Assembly (NCBI GenBank): GCA_028554795.2
Contig: CM068829.1
Location: forward strand, 130,588,016-130,652,015
From: Sinohyriopsis cumingii
Taxonomy: Eukaryota > Mollusca > Bivalvia > Unionida > Unionidae
DNA: 64,000 bases
Reading direction: 5' to 3'
Of the stretch, positions 1 through 10,017 are shown in pieces. Made by a program: the position numbers and the translations under genes. Below the pieces are notes generated by a model. It made no database searches. It saw nothing but the letters and a program-made list of their open reading frames with translations, and was not told where the DNA came from. Every line of letters begins with the position of its first letter. Position 1 is the first letter of the stretch.

Positions 1-394
1 ATTCACATCTATGATGAAAGCAACGCCGAAACGGCTAAAGTAAATGTGGTCTTTGGCAGACTATAAGCAAATTAGAAGAGCGCATAGGGATCAATCTGCA
101 AACAAGCCTAAATGTCAACAAAGCTATTGTAATGCCGACCCTGCTGTATGCATTTGAATGGTATACAGACGTCATGCCAAAAAGCTGAACTATTTTCACA
201 TTGGCTGCATGAAGAAAACACAGAGGATAAGTTGGCATGACATTCTCCTAGACAATGAGGTTTTCGCATTGGCAAGCATTACAAGGATCGAGACAATTCT
301 GATGAATCATAGAAGAAATGGACCGCTTAATTCAGGCAAATGCGCCATGAAACTGGCAACAATGTCAAAAAATGTTGGCCCTTATTATATGTGA
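1..394 (+). pseudogene. RT remnant, 3' half (copy cut by window start)
   Basis: Continuation of the reverse-transcriptase remnant described at 5763-6761. Visible here are FGRL (52-63), MPTLLYA (132-152), VYRRHAKKLN (161-190) and, at 227-262, a block reading ISWHDILLDNEV. The other copies read ISWQDILLDNEV. The 5' half lies outside the window. Confidence 0.75.
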
Positions 395-527
395 CAATTA
401 TTTTCTTACGGTTCTACTTTGGAACTGATTGCCGTTTGACATCGAAATAGTTAAACTGACCGTTTGGCAACGATCTTCATTTTCATTAATCATTTCGAGA
501 TTCGGGACCAATTTCCATGATAGACAG

Positions 528-528
528 G

Positions 529-581
<53 letters not shown>
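528..581. repeat. GA microsatellite, unit 1
   Basis: Nearly pure (GA)n with one early GACA interruption, followed by a degenerate GA-rich skirt to about 625. Length and interruption pattern vary from unit to unit. The long Ser/Leu reading frames on the minus strand here come only from this repeat. Confidence 0.95.
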
Positions 582-586
<5 letters not shown>

Positions 587-2660
587 GTGAGAGAGTGATT
601 GAGAGAGAATGATGTAGAAAGAGAGGTAGCACATGATTCACCACGATCATAAGAATCCTGGGGAGACAGAGGACTTGTATCTTTTATTTTATGGCTATGT
701 TTTTATTACAACTTTGTTACCAATGATGCTGGCATTGCGTATGAAACGTCATTTGTATCTTACATGCGATTTCCATGAAAGCTAACTGCACACATAAACT
801 ATACCACCATGCTATTCATACAGTATCTTTAAAAGCGCAGGAGAGGTACGATGATTAAGCAGCTATTAGCTGTCCAAGCGAGAATGGGGACAGGCAGTTG
901 AGTCGCAAAACTTAAACCAATCAGCATGCCCCGATCTTTGGGCATGTTTACAAAATTCGTTGATGCTGTGCTAAAGAAAATTGCCATTTTCTACATATCA
1001 TTGTTCTCTAATCGACTATGGATATTCGAAATGTATTAAACAACTCCAGAATTACCTCTTATAATCATATTATCTAAGTTTGGGGTCATTTGTTTAAGTA
1101 CTACGTTTTCTGTTGGTGACATAATTCTCTACAATCATTATGTATGTCTGTATGCATTCGGTGTAATAGCATGTCAGCACAATACTGTATAGTTCCGATT
1201 AAATACCAAGACACTGCTGTCGAATACTGGATATCTTTCATTGATTTTGATGCAACCAATACTTCAGAACGGCAAGGTCAGTTCCTTCTAAATATGTTCT
1301 TTTCTTATCCAAGGTGGGTTTTATGTAGGACAAATAATGCGTAGGAATTACTATTAACTTGGTGGCCTAAACGACATCCCACTCAAATCAGGATATAACT
1401 ATATGTGTTTTGTGTATGAGCGCCCGTTGTCTTTAGTGTGGTAGCAAGTTTGTGTGCATAGTGAATGGATAATCTTACCCTTTAGAGATATATTAGTAAC
1501 TTTGTATATATATGAAAGCACTCCTACATATTTCTTTCCTTTCACTAGCTGTACGATAGTAATTAAATATTTTTCTATATACAGTATATGAGCAGTACAA
1601 CACTATTCATGGCTGCTTCTGTTGATGTGTGTGCATGATCATTTCTACCCTTTCATGGATGGTTGTGTGTATGTGTTAGCATCCCATTGCTTTGTCGTTT
1701 ATTAATAAGTTTGGGTTTGGGCAACCAAAACGGCATGTTCGTGAGTATGTGTTGTTCAAGTGGAGATTAGGTGCTGGTGAGTTTAAGCGGCGTGATGGCT
1801 AGTAAATGTTGGTGTGACTCAAAAGATGAATGTATGTTGCTGAGTCAAAAGTTTGCATTGGTTAGTAGACGTGGTTTGAACATTGCATTTCCCCTTTGTA
1901 AATACTGATGCTCATTTAACACATGGACATGTTCAACATTATCCTTTCCCTTGAGGTCAGAATGTCATACTAATGTTAAACATATGGTTCATGTTAAATT
2001 GTCGAGGGAGTGTTAGTTTTCAAACTAGAGGCGTAATGTTAGTTCCCATTGTCGCCCGAGCGTCATTGTTGTCGCCAGAGTGCTACTACTCCAATATGTA
2101 TCAGTATGTCTATCTTAAAACTAACTACTTCAAATTCTCGTAAATATTCACTATATTTATGATGTACTACAACGTTGAAAACTTAGTGCGGCACACTTTT
2201 GGGTTGGCGAAAATTAAGAAATGTCCTTATTAAACTGTACCATAAAAAGCCTTTGATTCATATTTCAGCTTGATTGCGGCATGTTTTGCATGTTGATTCA
2301 GACAGTGCTAATTTTCGACGTTACTCTGGAAACATATCCTACTTTTTTGCTTAGTATGAAAGATCTGACTATTGATTGATATAATGGACCAAATGTATGC
2401 AACTTATGAATGGCAGTAATGACGAAATACGATGAACAAAAATGGATTAACAGCAGAAGGTGCATCAATGGTATTCCGCTTGTCCTCTTAAATTTATCCG
2501 TCAACAATGCGGTTATTTTATATTTCACACGGGTAATTTTGTAAGTATTTGTTTGATATCTAAGAACAGTTCGAAGCGCCATATACAAAGGAACTGTACA
2601 ATAACTCAAAGCTAGAGTGAATTTTTAGTCTTAGAAGGTATGGGTGCGTTCAGAACACGG
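582..2660. other. AT-rich stretch without recognised gene (unit 1)
   Basis: I recognise no protein, RNA gene or transposon here. Visible small structures are a perfect 7-bp stem hairpin (CATGCCC / GGGCATG, 925-946) and two TGA[C/G]TCA motifs (1815-1821 and 1841-1847). There is also a repeated TTGTCGCC element near 2050-2080. Frames of 66 codons (plus, 1144-1344) and 103 codons (minus, 2298-2609) recur in every unit but show no coding signature. Equivalent stretches lie at the same offset in units 2-10. Confidence 0.7.
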
Positions 2661-2689
2661 AGGAGAAAGAGAGAGAGAGAGAGAGTAAA

Positions 2690-3652
2690 CCGATTTCAGC
2701 GCCTAGTTATCTAAGTTTCTTGTTAGGCATTGTGGATTGAAAAAAAAGACATAGGAATCACTGAGATAGTAATGAGGCCAAATTGTTGACCCAATACCAT
2801 CACATTTCAAAGTTCAAAATTTGTCTAATTTCTACCTGCTTTTAGCTACAAATACTGTCTGATCAATGAGATTCGAAGCCCTTTGCTTACTTCCAAAAAC
2901 ATTCTAAAATTTCGCTTTTTGGTATGGGCATAAGAAATATTGAAATGCTCATTTTGATCTTTTGATCTATTAAATATATTTAATTACTATTTGTATAACA
3001 ACTATACTGCATTTGTCTGTATTACCATTTAAAAGAACATATACATCACTAATTTATTATTAAACCGGAATCAATGCATTTATATTTCCTTTTATAAATT
3101 ACAATCATTCCTTCCTTTTCTCAATTAATGCATCTATTGTTTCAACCTGAAGAAAAACAAATGGCAGTGGAAAGGAATGTCCAGTCAGTTCATGTCATAC
3201 GACTATAGTCAGCTTAAGATATTCGTTATCACTAACTGAGATGCAACTAAATGAGAAACGATTCATGTCATAAACTCAATCTACTTAACCTTGTTTTAGT
3301 AAGCTTCCATCTCTTGGACTTTCGCATCATTCAAAATTGTCTACACGCACTAAATATCATCACTTTTCACATGTAACGAATTTTTATATGGCTATATGCA
3401 CAGAAAAATATAAATAATACCAAAATCAAAATCAGTGTATCGATCGATAACGGCGTTAACGTGAAGAACACTCAATAGAAGGAAATTCTCTGAGTACATT
3501 ATTTAGCATACTTTATATATTTTTGCCCACTGTCACAATAATCAAATCCCTTATTCTACCTAGATGCCGGTGGTCGAGAATTCTAACCCATTTACGAAGG
3601 AGTTGTTGTGTGCGGTCTATTTAATCCTTACAAAATATTTATAACTAAATAA
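2690..3652. other. AT-rich stretch without recognised gene (unit 1)
   Basis: No gene or element recognised. It contains a perfect 12-bp palindrome TATCGATCGATA (3438-3449) followed by the 8-bp palindrome CGTTAACG (3454-3461), CpG-containing islands in otherwise AT-rich DNA. All units keep both. The stretch ends where the LINE fragment begins. Confidence 0.7.
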
Positions 3653-3766
3653 TTTATACTCATTATTCATACTTTGAAAACAAAGACATATGGACAGCGT
3701 TCGTTTGCATACCAGGGCCCAGCAACGTCGAATGAATTGCCCACTGAACTTAGACACAAAGACACA

Positions 3767-4215
3767 GTGATCCCATTCAAGAGTGATCTCAAAACTCACT
3801 TATTTCGACTGCAAGAACAAACTTAAAGCCTAATAATGTTTCCTACCTTAAATATTTTCAGCATGTTTTTCATGTTTTCTAATTTCATGGTGTTTGTTTT
3901 TGTAATCATTTCATTAGTGATCCCATTCAAGAGTGCTCTCAAAACTCACTTATTTCGACTGCAAGAACAAACTTAAAGCCTAATAATGTTTCCTACCTTA
4001 AATATTTTCAGCATGTTTTTCATGTTTTCTAATTTCATGGTGTTTGTTTTTGTAATCATTTCATTAGTGATCCCATTCAAGAGTGCTCTCAAAACTCACT
4101 TATTTCGACTGCAAGAACAAACTTAAAGCCTAATAATGTTTCCTACCTTAAATATTTTCAGCATGTTTTTATGTTTTCTAATTTCATGGTGTCTGTTTTT
4201 GTAATCATTTCATTA
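3767..4215 (+). repeat. Nested 150-bp tandem array, 3 copies (unit 1)
   Basis: Copies start at 3767, 3917 and 4067. Each begins at the GTG of VIPFKS, so it carries the last 19 ORF2 codons plus stop and then about 90 bases of 3' UTR ending CATTTCATTA. Copy 1 differs from internal copies by GAT for GCT (Asp/Ala). The terminal copy is 149 bp, with TTTTTATG for TTTTTCATG and GTGTCTG for GTGTTTG. The repeat arose by duplication inside the LINE end. Confidence 0.97.
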
Positions 4216-4259
4216 TATATGTTTTTTTTTTATCTTATAGGTGTTGTCTAATATTGTAA

Positions 4260-4289
4260 AGCGCTTAGAGCTTCTAAAGATGAGGCGCT
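4260..4289 (+). other. Nested hairpin in LINE 3' UTR (unit 1)
   Basis: Outer stem AGCGC (4260-4264) pairs with GCGCT (4285-4289). An inner stem TTAGA/TCTAA (4265-4269, 4273-4277) closes on GCT. It sits about 15 bases before the TTA tail. In CR1/L2-group LINEs and their SINE partners a GCGC-type stem-loop before a short tandem tail is the presumed recognition site of the reverse transcriptase. That role is inferred here. Present at the same offset in all ten units. Confidence 0.7.
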
Positions 4290-4302
4290 ATACAAAGTTC
4301 TA

Positions 4303-4347
<45 letters not shown>

Positions 4348-4484
4348 ACTGCATTCTCTCTGATGAAAAGGTACACTCTGAATGTGTCCATGGTGATGAA
4401 TAGAGTTCCAACACCCTTTGAATGAAGTGACAGCAAGGGAACCATCTGACATATTCAACGTAGGCTGAATATTTATTTAACCAT

Positions 4485-4987
4485 TCACAGATTTCGATCT
4501 TTTTCAAGCTTTACTCTGTCGACTTCGTCAGAGTACACAAATTCTACTGCAGCTAAAGCCTTGACAATAGGTCCGTCAAGATATGTTAACCCTTTCCCAG
4601 CAAACGTGTTCGATCTAATGGCCAAATCACAATACCTCAGCAGGTCTGCTCTCATCTGTGATGTTTCATAATAACCACTGGCTGATTCTGGAACGATCGG
4701 TTTTACAATCTTTCTGTGGTGTGGTTTGTGGAAAGCATCTGAGAGATGGACAGGCTTGCTATACTATTGATGATAACTTGCAGAGTTTGACACTTCCTTT
4801 TTATACTTGAGGTTAGCATTAATGTACATTATTGTAATTAGGACGTCGCACCCTTTTCTAGTATACGATGTTATATACCGTCTTCAATGAATTACTGAAG
4901 ATTTGTAGTCGGCATTTTAAAGTCGCCAAGGATTGAATGATGCATCTTCACATAGCGTTGTGCGCAGGTACAAATCCCATCAATATT
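4485..4987 (-). pseudogene. Decayed LINE endonuclease/linker segment, unit 1
   Basis: Read on the minus strand, ILGDFK (4916-4933) resembles the GDFN motif of the AP-type endonuclease of non-LTR elements. It is followed by TRKGC (4848-4862), NANL (4809-4820) and LSD (4737-4745), an order like the TR-x-N-x-LDL and SDH motifs, though with a shortened GDF to TR spacing. A 92-codon stretch (4763 down to the TGA at 4485) is still open. It contains KPHHRKIVKP, YYETSQMRADLLRYCD and YLDGPIVKALAAVEF. Only the first two recall the endonuclease-RT linker; the last 45 residues I do not recognise. TAA after the GDF block and TAG before the open stretch occur in every unit checked. Few of the differences between units are silent, so I see no selection. 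It points opposite to the LINE fragment at 3653-4345, so it is a separate insertion or an inverted piece. Confidence 0.5.
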
Positions 4988-5762
4988 GGAGAGAGAATAT
5001 GTATCCTTATCTTGGTTTGTCTCCAACACTGCTATACGGCTGTGTTAAAATATGTATATGTACTATATTAAATATTGTTCTAAATCTACCAAAATGCAAA
5101 TAATATTTAGACCTAAAATTTCTATATTTGGATACTAATCCAACCCAGATGGCTACTTTATATTGTTTACTGACCTGATCCTGGAACTTAAGGCCACTTT
5201 CATAAGAAATGAGCAATATAGAATATTTGGTATCAAGAAGATAATTTAAACTGATTATCATGCAGTACAGGTGCTTACAAAAGATAGAAAGTAGTCGTTG
5301 TCGTTTATAACAACTTTGGTAGGATATCTGAAGAAATATAGAAATGGTTTTAATAAAACACGTAGGTGGAAAGTTTAAATAACAAGAGGGTTTCTCGTCA
5401 TAAAAGCAAAGTTCCATCCTTCAACATCCAGATGAAATACACCCGATAGCTGAACGCTGTTTGAGGAAGGAGGTGGGGCTGGTGGGTAATGTTTGAAACT
5501 ACATCAAGGCTTTACATGTGTCATTTATTTTAGAAGAAATGAAAACATCCAGCCAAATAAGATAAGGAGCTGCAGCATAAACATAGAAGAAGACCCTATT
5601 TAATGTACGAACTGAATAATATACCTTTGGTGAAGACAGATGATAATTTTAGTCCATAATTTATCTTTTGGAGGACAAATAATTGCGTCATGCCCTTTAC
5701 TAAAATGGGAAAAGTGCTAATAATTACAATGAAAATTAATTTATTTCCGTGATACTAAACCA
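4988..5762. other. Unassigned stretch (unit 1), perhaps decayed LINE
   Basis: A 136-codon minus-strand frame (5007-5417) recurs in every unit. Its second half contains KFQDQVSKQYKVAIWVGL, which loosely recalls the part of a LINE endonuclease before its YRPP region. A possible PYSSVGDKP follows. If so, it continues the remnant at 4485-4987 upstream. The match is weak. The rest (5418-5762), including a G-rich run near 5463-5490, is unrecognised. Confidence 0.3.
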
Positions 5763-6761
5763 GACAAAATTCGTAGTTGCGATATTCAGTAAATGAAGGA
5801 AGTTAAAATGATGTATCAGAACCATCCAGTCACCAAAGAAGTCAAAGAAGCCCCTCTTCAGTATGATGTTCGCTGTTATGCTTACTGGTGCTTACCGTGG
5901 CTGTGACAAAAGGGTTGACATCAGGTACCGAATTGATGGCATTCCATTCAGTTGGAGGAGACTAAAGGCAAAATGTTAAAGACAGTGACTGTTCGTGAAT
6001 CCCAAATCTGTGTCTGTTATGCAAAAATATGTATGGCAATGGTTACCAACCTCTTTTGGCCCCGACCCTACAATATATTCTTTCTGAGTCTCACGACTCC
6101 ATTTCCACCTTCTGATAAGTTTTGCCACCCTAAAAAAAAATCCTGGCCAACCTCCAGAACGACTCGGGGTTGGGACCAATATTTGTAAAGACTAATTCGC
6201 TTCAGCTTGAAACAGTGTTACTCTCACAATCAGTATAAGTAGGACAGTGGTGCTAAACCAACCTACAACAGGAAAGCCTTATGTAGAACCTACCATCACA
6301 GTAAAATGGCTAAACTCTCGAGGTAGTGGATAAGTTCAACTAACTCAGCAGTACACTGTCAGGTGCAATTCACATCTATGATGAAAGCAACGCCGAAACG
6401 GCTAAAGTAAATGTGGTCTTTGGCAGACTATAAGCAAATTACAAGAGCGCATAGGGATCAATCTGCAAACAAGCCTAAATGTCAACAAAGCTATTGTAAT
6501 GCCGACCCTGCTGTATGCATTTGAATGGTATACAGACGTCATGCCAAAAAGCTGAACTATTTTCACATTGGCTGCATGAAGAAAACACAGAGGATAAGTT
6601 GGCAGGACATTCTCCTAGACAATGAGGTTTTCGCATTGGCAAGCATTACAAGGATCGAGACAATTCTGATGAATCATAGAAGAAATGGACCGCTTAATTC
6701 AGGCAAATGCGCCATGAAACTGGCAACAATGTCAAAAAATGTTGGCCCTTATTATATGTGA
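5763..6761 (+). pseudogene. Broken non-LTR reverse transcriptase (RTE/BovB-like)
   Basis: I read this as the second half of a non-LTR retrotransposon polymerase, scattered over shifted frames. Blocks in order are LFSMMFAVMLTGAY (5854-5895), IRYRIDG (5920-5940), RRLKAK (5956-5973), LTISI (6223-6237), GKPYVEPTITV (6271-6303), VVDKF (6323-6337), STLSGAIHI (6350-6376), FGRL (6419-6430), MPTLLYA (6499-6519), VYRRHAKKLN (6528-6557) and ISWQDILLDNEV (6594-6629). The order and spacing match the RT core to C-terminal region of a family common in animal genomes. The clade (RTE/BovB-like) is recalled from C-terminal architecture, so it is less certain. The catalytic aspartate box expected between 5974 and 6190 is not recognisable; that stretch looks inserted or scrambled. 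In-frame stops (for example TAA at 6341) and several frameshifts rule out function. The remnant spans the arbitrary join between units 1 and 2. Confidence 0.75.
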
Positions 6762-6894
6762 CAATTATTTTCTTACGGTTCTACTTTGGAACTGATTGCC
6801 GTTTGACATCGAAATGGTTAAACTGACCGTTTGGCAACGATCTTCATTTTCATTAATCATTTCGAGATTCGGGACCAATTTCCATGATAGACAG

Positions 6895-6895
6895 G

Positions 6896-6943
<48 letters not shown>
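6895..6943. repeat. GA microsatellite, unit 2
   Basis: Same structure as unit 1, slightly shorter, with a single early GACA. Confidence 0.95.
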
Positions 6944-6949
<6 letters not shown>

Positions 6950-9900
6950 GTGAGAGAGTGATTGAGAGAGAATGATGTAGAAAGAGAGGTAGCACATGAT
7001 TCACCACGATCATAAGAATCCTGGGGAGACAGAGGACTTGTATCTTTTATTTTATGGCTATGTTTTTATTACAACTTTGTTACCAATGATGCTGGCATTG
7101 CGTATGAAACGTCATTTGTATCTTACATGCGATTTCCATGAAAGCTAACTGCACACATAAACTATACCACCATGCTATTCATACAGTATCTTTAAAAGCG
7201 CAGGAGAGGTACGATGATTAAGCAGCTATTAGCTGTCCAAGCGAGAATGGGGACAGGCAGTTGAGTCGCAAAACTTAAACCAATCAGCATGCCCCGATCT
7301 TTGGGCATGTTTACAAAATTCGTTGATGCTGTGCTAAAGAAAATTGCCATTTTCTACATATCATTGTTCTCTAATCGACTATGGATATTCGAAATGTATT
7401 AAACAACTCCAGAATTACCTCTTATAATCATATTATCTAAGTTTGGGGTCATTTGTTTAAGTACTACGTTTTCTGTTGGTGACATAATCCTCTACAATCA
7501 TTATGTATGTCTGTATGCATTCGGTGTAATAGCATGTCAGCACAATACTGTATAGTTCCGATTAAATACCAAGACACTGCTGTCGAATACTGGATATCTT
7601 TCATTGATTTTGATGCAACCAATACTTCAGAACGGCAAGGTCAGTTCCTTCTAAATATGTTCTTTTCTTATCCAAGGTGGGTTTTATGTAGGACAAATAA
7701 TGCGTAGGAATTACTATTAACTTGGTGGCCTAAACGACATCCCACTCAAATCAGGATATAACTATATGTGTTTTGTGTATGAGCGCCCGTTGTCTTTAGT
7801 GTGGTAGCAAGTTTGTGTGCATAGTGAATGGATAATCTTACCCTTTAGAGATATATTAGTAACTTTGTATATATATGAAAGCACTCCTACATATTTCTTT
7901 CCTTTCACTAGCTGTACGATAGTAATTAAATATGTTTCTATATACAGTATATGAGCAGTACAACACTATTCATGGCTGCTTCTGTTGATGTGTGTGCATG
8001 ATCATTTCTACCCTTTCATGGATGGTTGTGTGTATGTGTTAGCATCCCATTGCTTTGTCGTTTATTAATAAGTTTGGGTTTGGGCAACCAAAACGGCATG
8101 TTCGTGAGTATGTGTTGTTCAAGTGGAGATTAGGTGCTGGTGAGTTTAAGCGGCGTGATGGCTAGTAAATGTTGGTGTGACTCAAAAGATGAATGTATGT
8201 TGCTGAGTCAAAAGTTTGCATTGGTTAGTAGACGTGGTTTGAACATTGCATTTCCCCTTTGTAAATACTGATGCTCATTTAACACATGGACATGTTCAAC
8301 ATTATCCTTTCCCTTGAGGTCAGAATGTCATACTAATGTTAAACATATGGTTCATGTTAAATTGTCGAGGGAGTGTTAGTTTTCAAACTAGAGGCGTAAT
8401 GTTAGTTCCCATTGTCGCCCGAGCGTCATTGTTGTCGCCAGAGTGCTACTACTCCAATATGTATCAGTATGTCTATCTTAAAACTAACTACTTCAAATTC
8501 TCGTAAATATTCACTATATTTATGATGTACTATAACGTTGAAAACTTAGTGCGGCACACTTTTGGGTTGGCGAAAATTAAGAAATGTCCTTATTAAACTG
8601 TACCATAAAAAGCCTTTGATTCATATTTCAGCTTGATTGCGGCATGTTTTGCATGTTGATTCAGACAGTGCTAATTTTCGACGTTACTCTGGAAACATAT
8701 CCTACTTTTTTGCTTAGTATGAAAGATCTGACTATTGATTGATATAATGGACCAAATGTATGCAACTTATGAATGGCAGTAATGACGAAATACGATGAAC
8801 AAAAATGGATTAACAGCAGAAGGTGCATCAATGGTATTCCGCTTGTCCTCTTAAATTTATCCGTCAACAATGCGGTTATTTTATATTTCACACGGGTAAT
8901 TTTGTAAGTATTTGTTTGATATCTAAGAACAGTTCGAAGCGCCATATACAAAGGAACTGTACAATAACTCAAAGCTAGAGTGAATTTTTAGTCTTAGAAG
9001 GTATGGGTGCGTTCAGAACACGGAGGAGAAAGAGAGAGAGAGAGAGAGAGTAAACCGATTTCAGCGCCTAGTTATCTAAGTTTCTTGTTAGGCATTGTGG
9101 ATTGAAAAAAAAGACATAGGAATCACTGAGATAGTAATGAGGCCAAATTGTTGACCCAATACCATCACATTTCAAAGTTCAAAATTTGTCTAATTTCTAC
9201 CTGCTTTTAGCTACAAATACTGTCTGATCAATGAGATTCGAAGCCCTTTGCTTACTTCCAAAAACATTCTAAAATTTCGCTTTTTGGTATGGGCATAAGA
9301 AATATTGAAATGCTCATTTTGATCTTTTGATCTATTAAATATATTTAATTACTATTTGTATAACAACTATACTGCATTTGTCTGTATTACCATTTAAAAG
9401 AACATATACATCACTAATTTATTATTAAACCGGAATCAATGCATTTATATTTCCTTTTATAAATTACAATCATTCCTTCCTTTTCTCAATTAATGCATCT
9501 ATTGTTTCAACCTGAAGAAAAACAAATGGCAGTGGAAAGGAATGTCCAGTCAGTTCATGTCATACGACTATAGTCAGCTTAAGATATTCGTTATCACTAA
9601 CTGAGATGCAACTAAATGAGAAACGATTCATGTCATAAACTCAATCTACTTAACCTTGTTTTAGTAAGCTTCCATCTCTTGGACTTTCGCATCATTCAAA
9701 ATTGTCTACACGCACTAAATATCATCACTTTTCACATGTAACGAATTTTTATATGGCTATATGCACAGAAAAATATAAATAATACCAAAATCAAAATCAG
9801 TGTATCGATCGATAACGGCGTTAACGTGAACAACACTCAATAGAAGGAAATTCTCTGAGTACATTATTTAGCATACTTTATATATTTTTGCCCACTGTCA

Positions 9901-10017
9901 CAATAATCAAATCCCTTATTCTACCTAGATGCCGGTGGTCGAGAATTCTAACCCATTTACGAAGGAGTTGTTGTGTGCGGTCTATTTAATCCTTACAAAA
10001 TATTTATAACTAAATAA

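Larger units (their letters stand above)
3653..4345 (+). pseudogene. 5'-truncated CR1/L2-like LINE, unit 1
   Basis: The 3' end of a non-LTR retrotransposon. An open frame at 3653-3826 (57 codons and TAA) reads YGQRSFAYQGPATSNELP (3689-3742), then ELRHKDTVIPFKSDLKTHLF (3746-3805), then ends after RLQEQT. The motifs Y-x-GPAT-x-N-x-LP and FKS-x-LKTHLF are the hallmark C-terminus of ORF2 in CR1/L2-group elements. The 3' UTR follows, with its distal part carried by three tandem 150-bp repeats. It then has a nested hairpin (4260-4289) and (TTA)14 at 4304-4345. The element lost everything upstream of the last ORF2 codons, as is usual for incomplete target-primed reverse transcription. Exact clade within CR1/L2/Rex is not decidable from so short a piece. 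Confidence 0.85.
1..6367. repeat. Tandem unit 1 (6367 bp)
   Basis: First of ten head-to-tail copies. The same sequence resumes at 6368 with three substitutions in the first 527 bases (75, 238, 449), so neighbours are nearly identical. It has 3 nested 150-bp repeats and a TTA tail of 14. Its second GA tract (about 2669-2685) is expanded as in unit 2 but not in units 3-10. Private variants include T at 238, which changes Gln to His in the RT remnant. The boundary is set by the window start and is not a biological junction. Confidence 0.97.

Noticed and set aside
158..394. 78-codon plus-strand frame beginning MVYRRHAKK, present in every unit, as a gene.
   Set aside because: It is the 3' end of the broken RT; the ATG is created by a deletion and the rest of the protein is frameshifted.
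398..634. Ser/Leu-rich minus-strand frame.
   Set aside because: It is a translation of the GA microsatellite.
922..949. p53-type half-sites (GGGCATGTTT and a degenerate partner).
   Set aside because: One half-site mismatches and such matches are frequent by chance; nothing else suggests regulation.
1144..1344. 66-codon plus-strand frame found in all units.
   Set aside because: No domain, signal or start context recognised; its conservation is that of the whole unit.
2298..2609. 103-codon minus-strand frame found in all ten units, as a conserved small protein.
   Set aside because: Not recognised, unusual composition. Its conservation equals that of the surrounding non-coding DNA, as expected for recent copies.
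3562..3600. tRNA-like stretch (GGTGGTCGAGAATTCTAACCC) as a tRNA or SINE head.
   Set aside because: It recalls A- and B-box pieces but no cloverleaf can be drawn and the spacing is wrong.
3617..3799. 60-codon minus-strand frame.
   Set aside because: It is the shadow of the LINE ORF2 terminus, which reads correctly on the plus strand.
3767..4215. Regular 150-bp repeats as a CRISPR-like array.
   Set aside because: Repeats are contiguous, without unique spacers, and derive from a LINE terminus in animal-type DNA.
4248..4445. Minus-strand frame with a long isoleucine run, resembling a membrane segment.
   Set aside because: The run is the TTA microsatellite of the LINE tail read backwards; its length follows the repeat number.
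4797..4805. Minus-strand TATAAAAAG, 42 bases before the 92-codon open stretch, with AATAAA (4472-4477) 8 bases after its stop: a compact gene with promoter and poly(A) signal.
   Set aside because: The same bases read as codons (K-Y-K-K) in line with the endonuclease-like blocks upstream. There is no ATG near the expected start and no sign of selection between units. Both motifs are common by chance in AT-rich DNA.
5952..6188. 78-codon plus-strand frame (and a 67-codon minus-strand frame across it) as a gene.
   Set aside because: It lies across the RT remnant in a shifted frame. A one-base change in an A-run alters its end in units 3 and 5.
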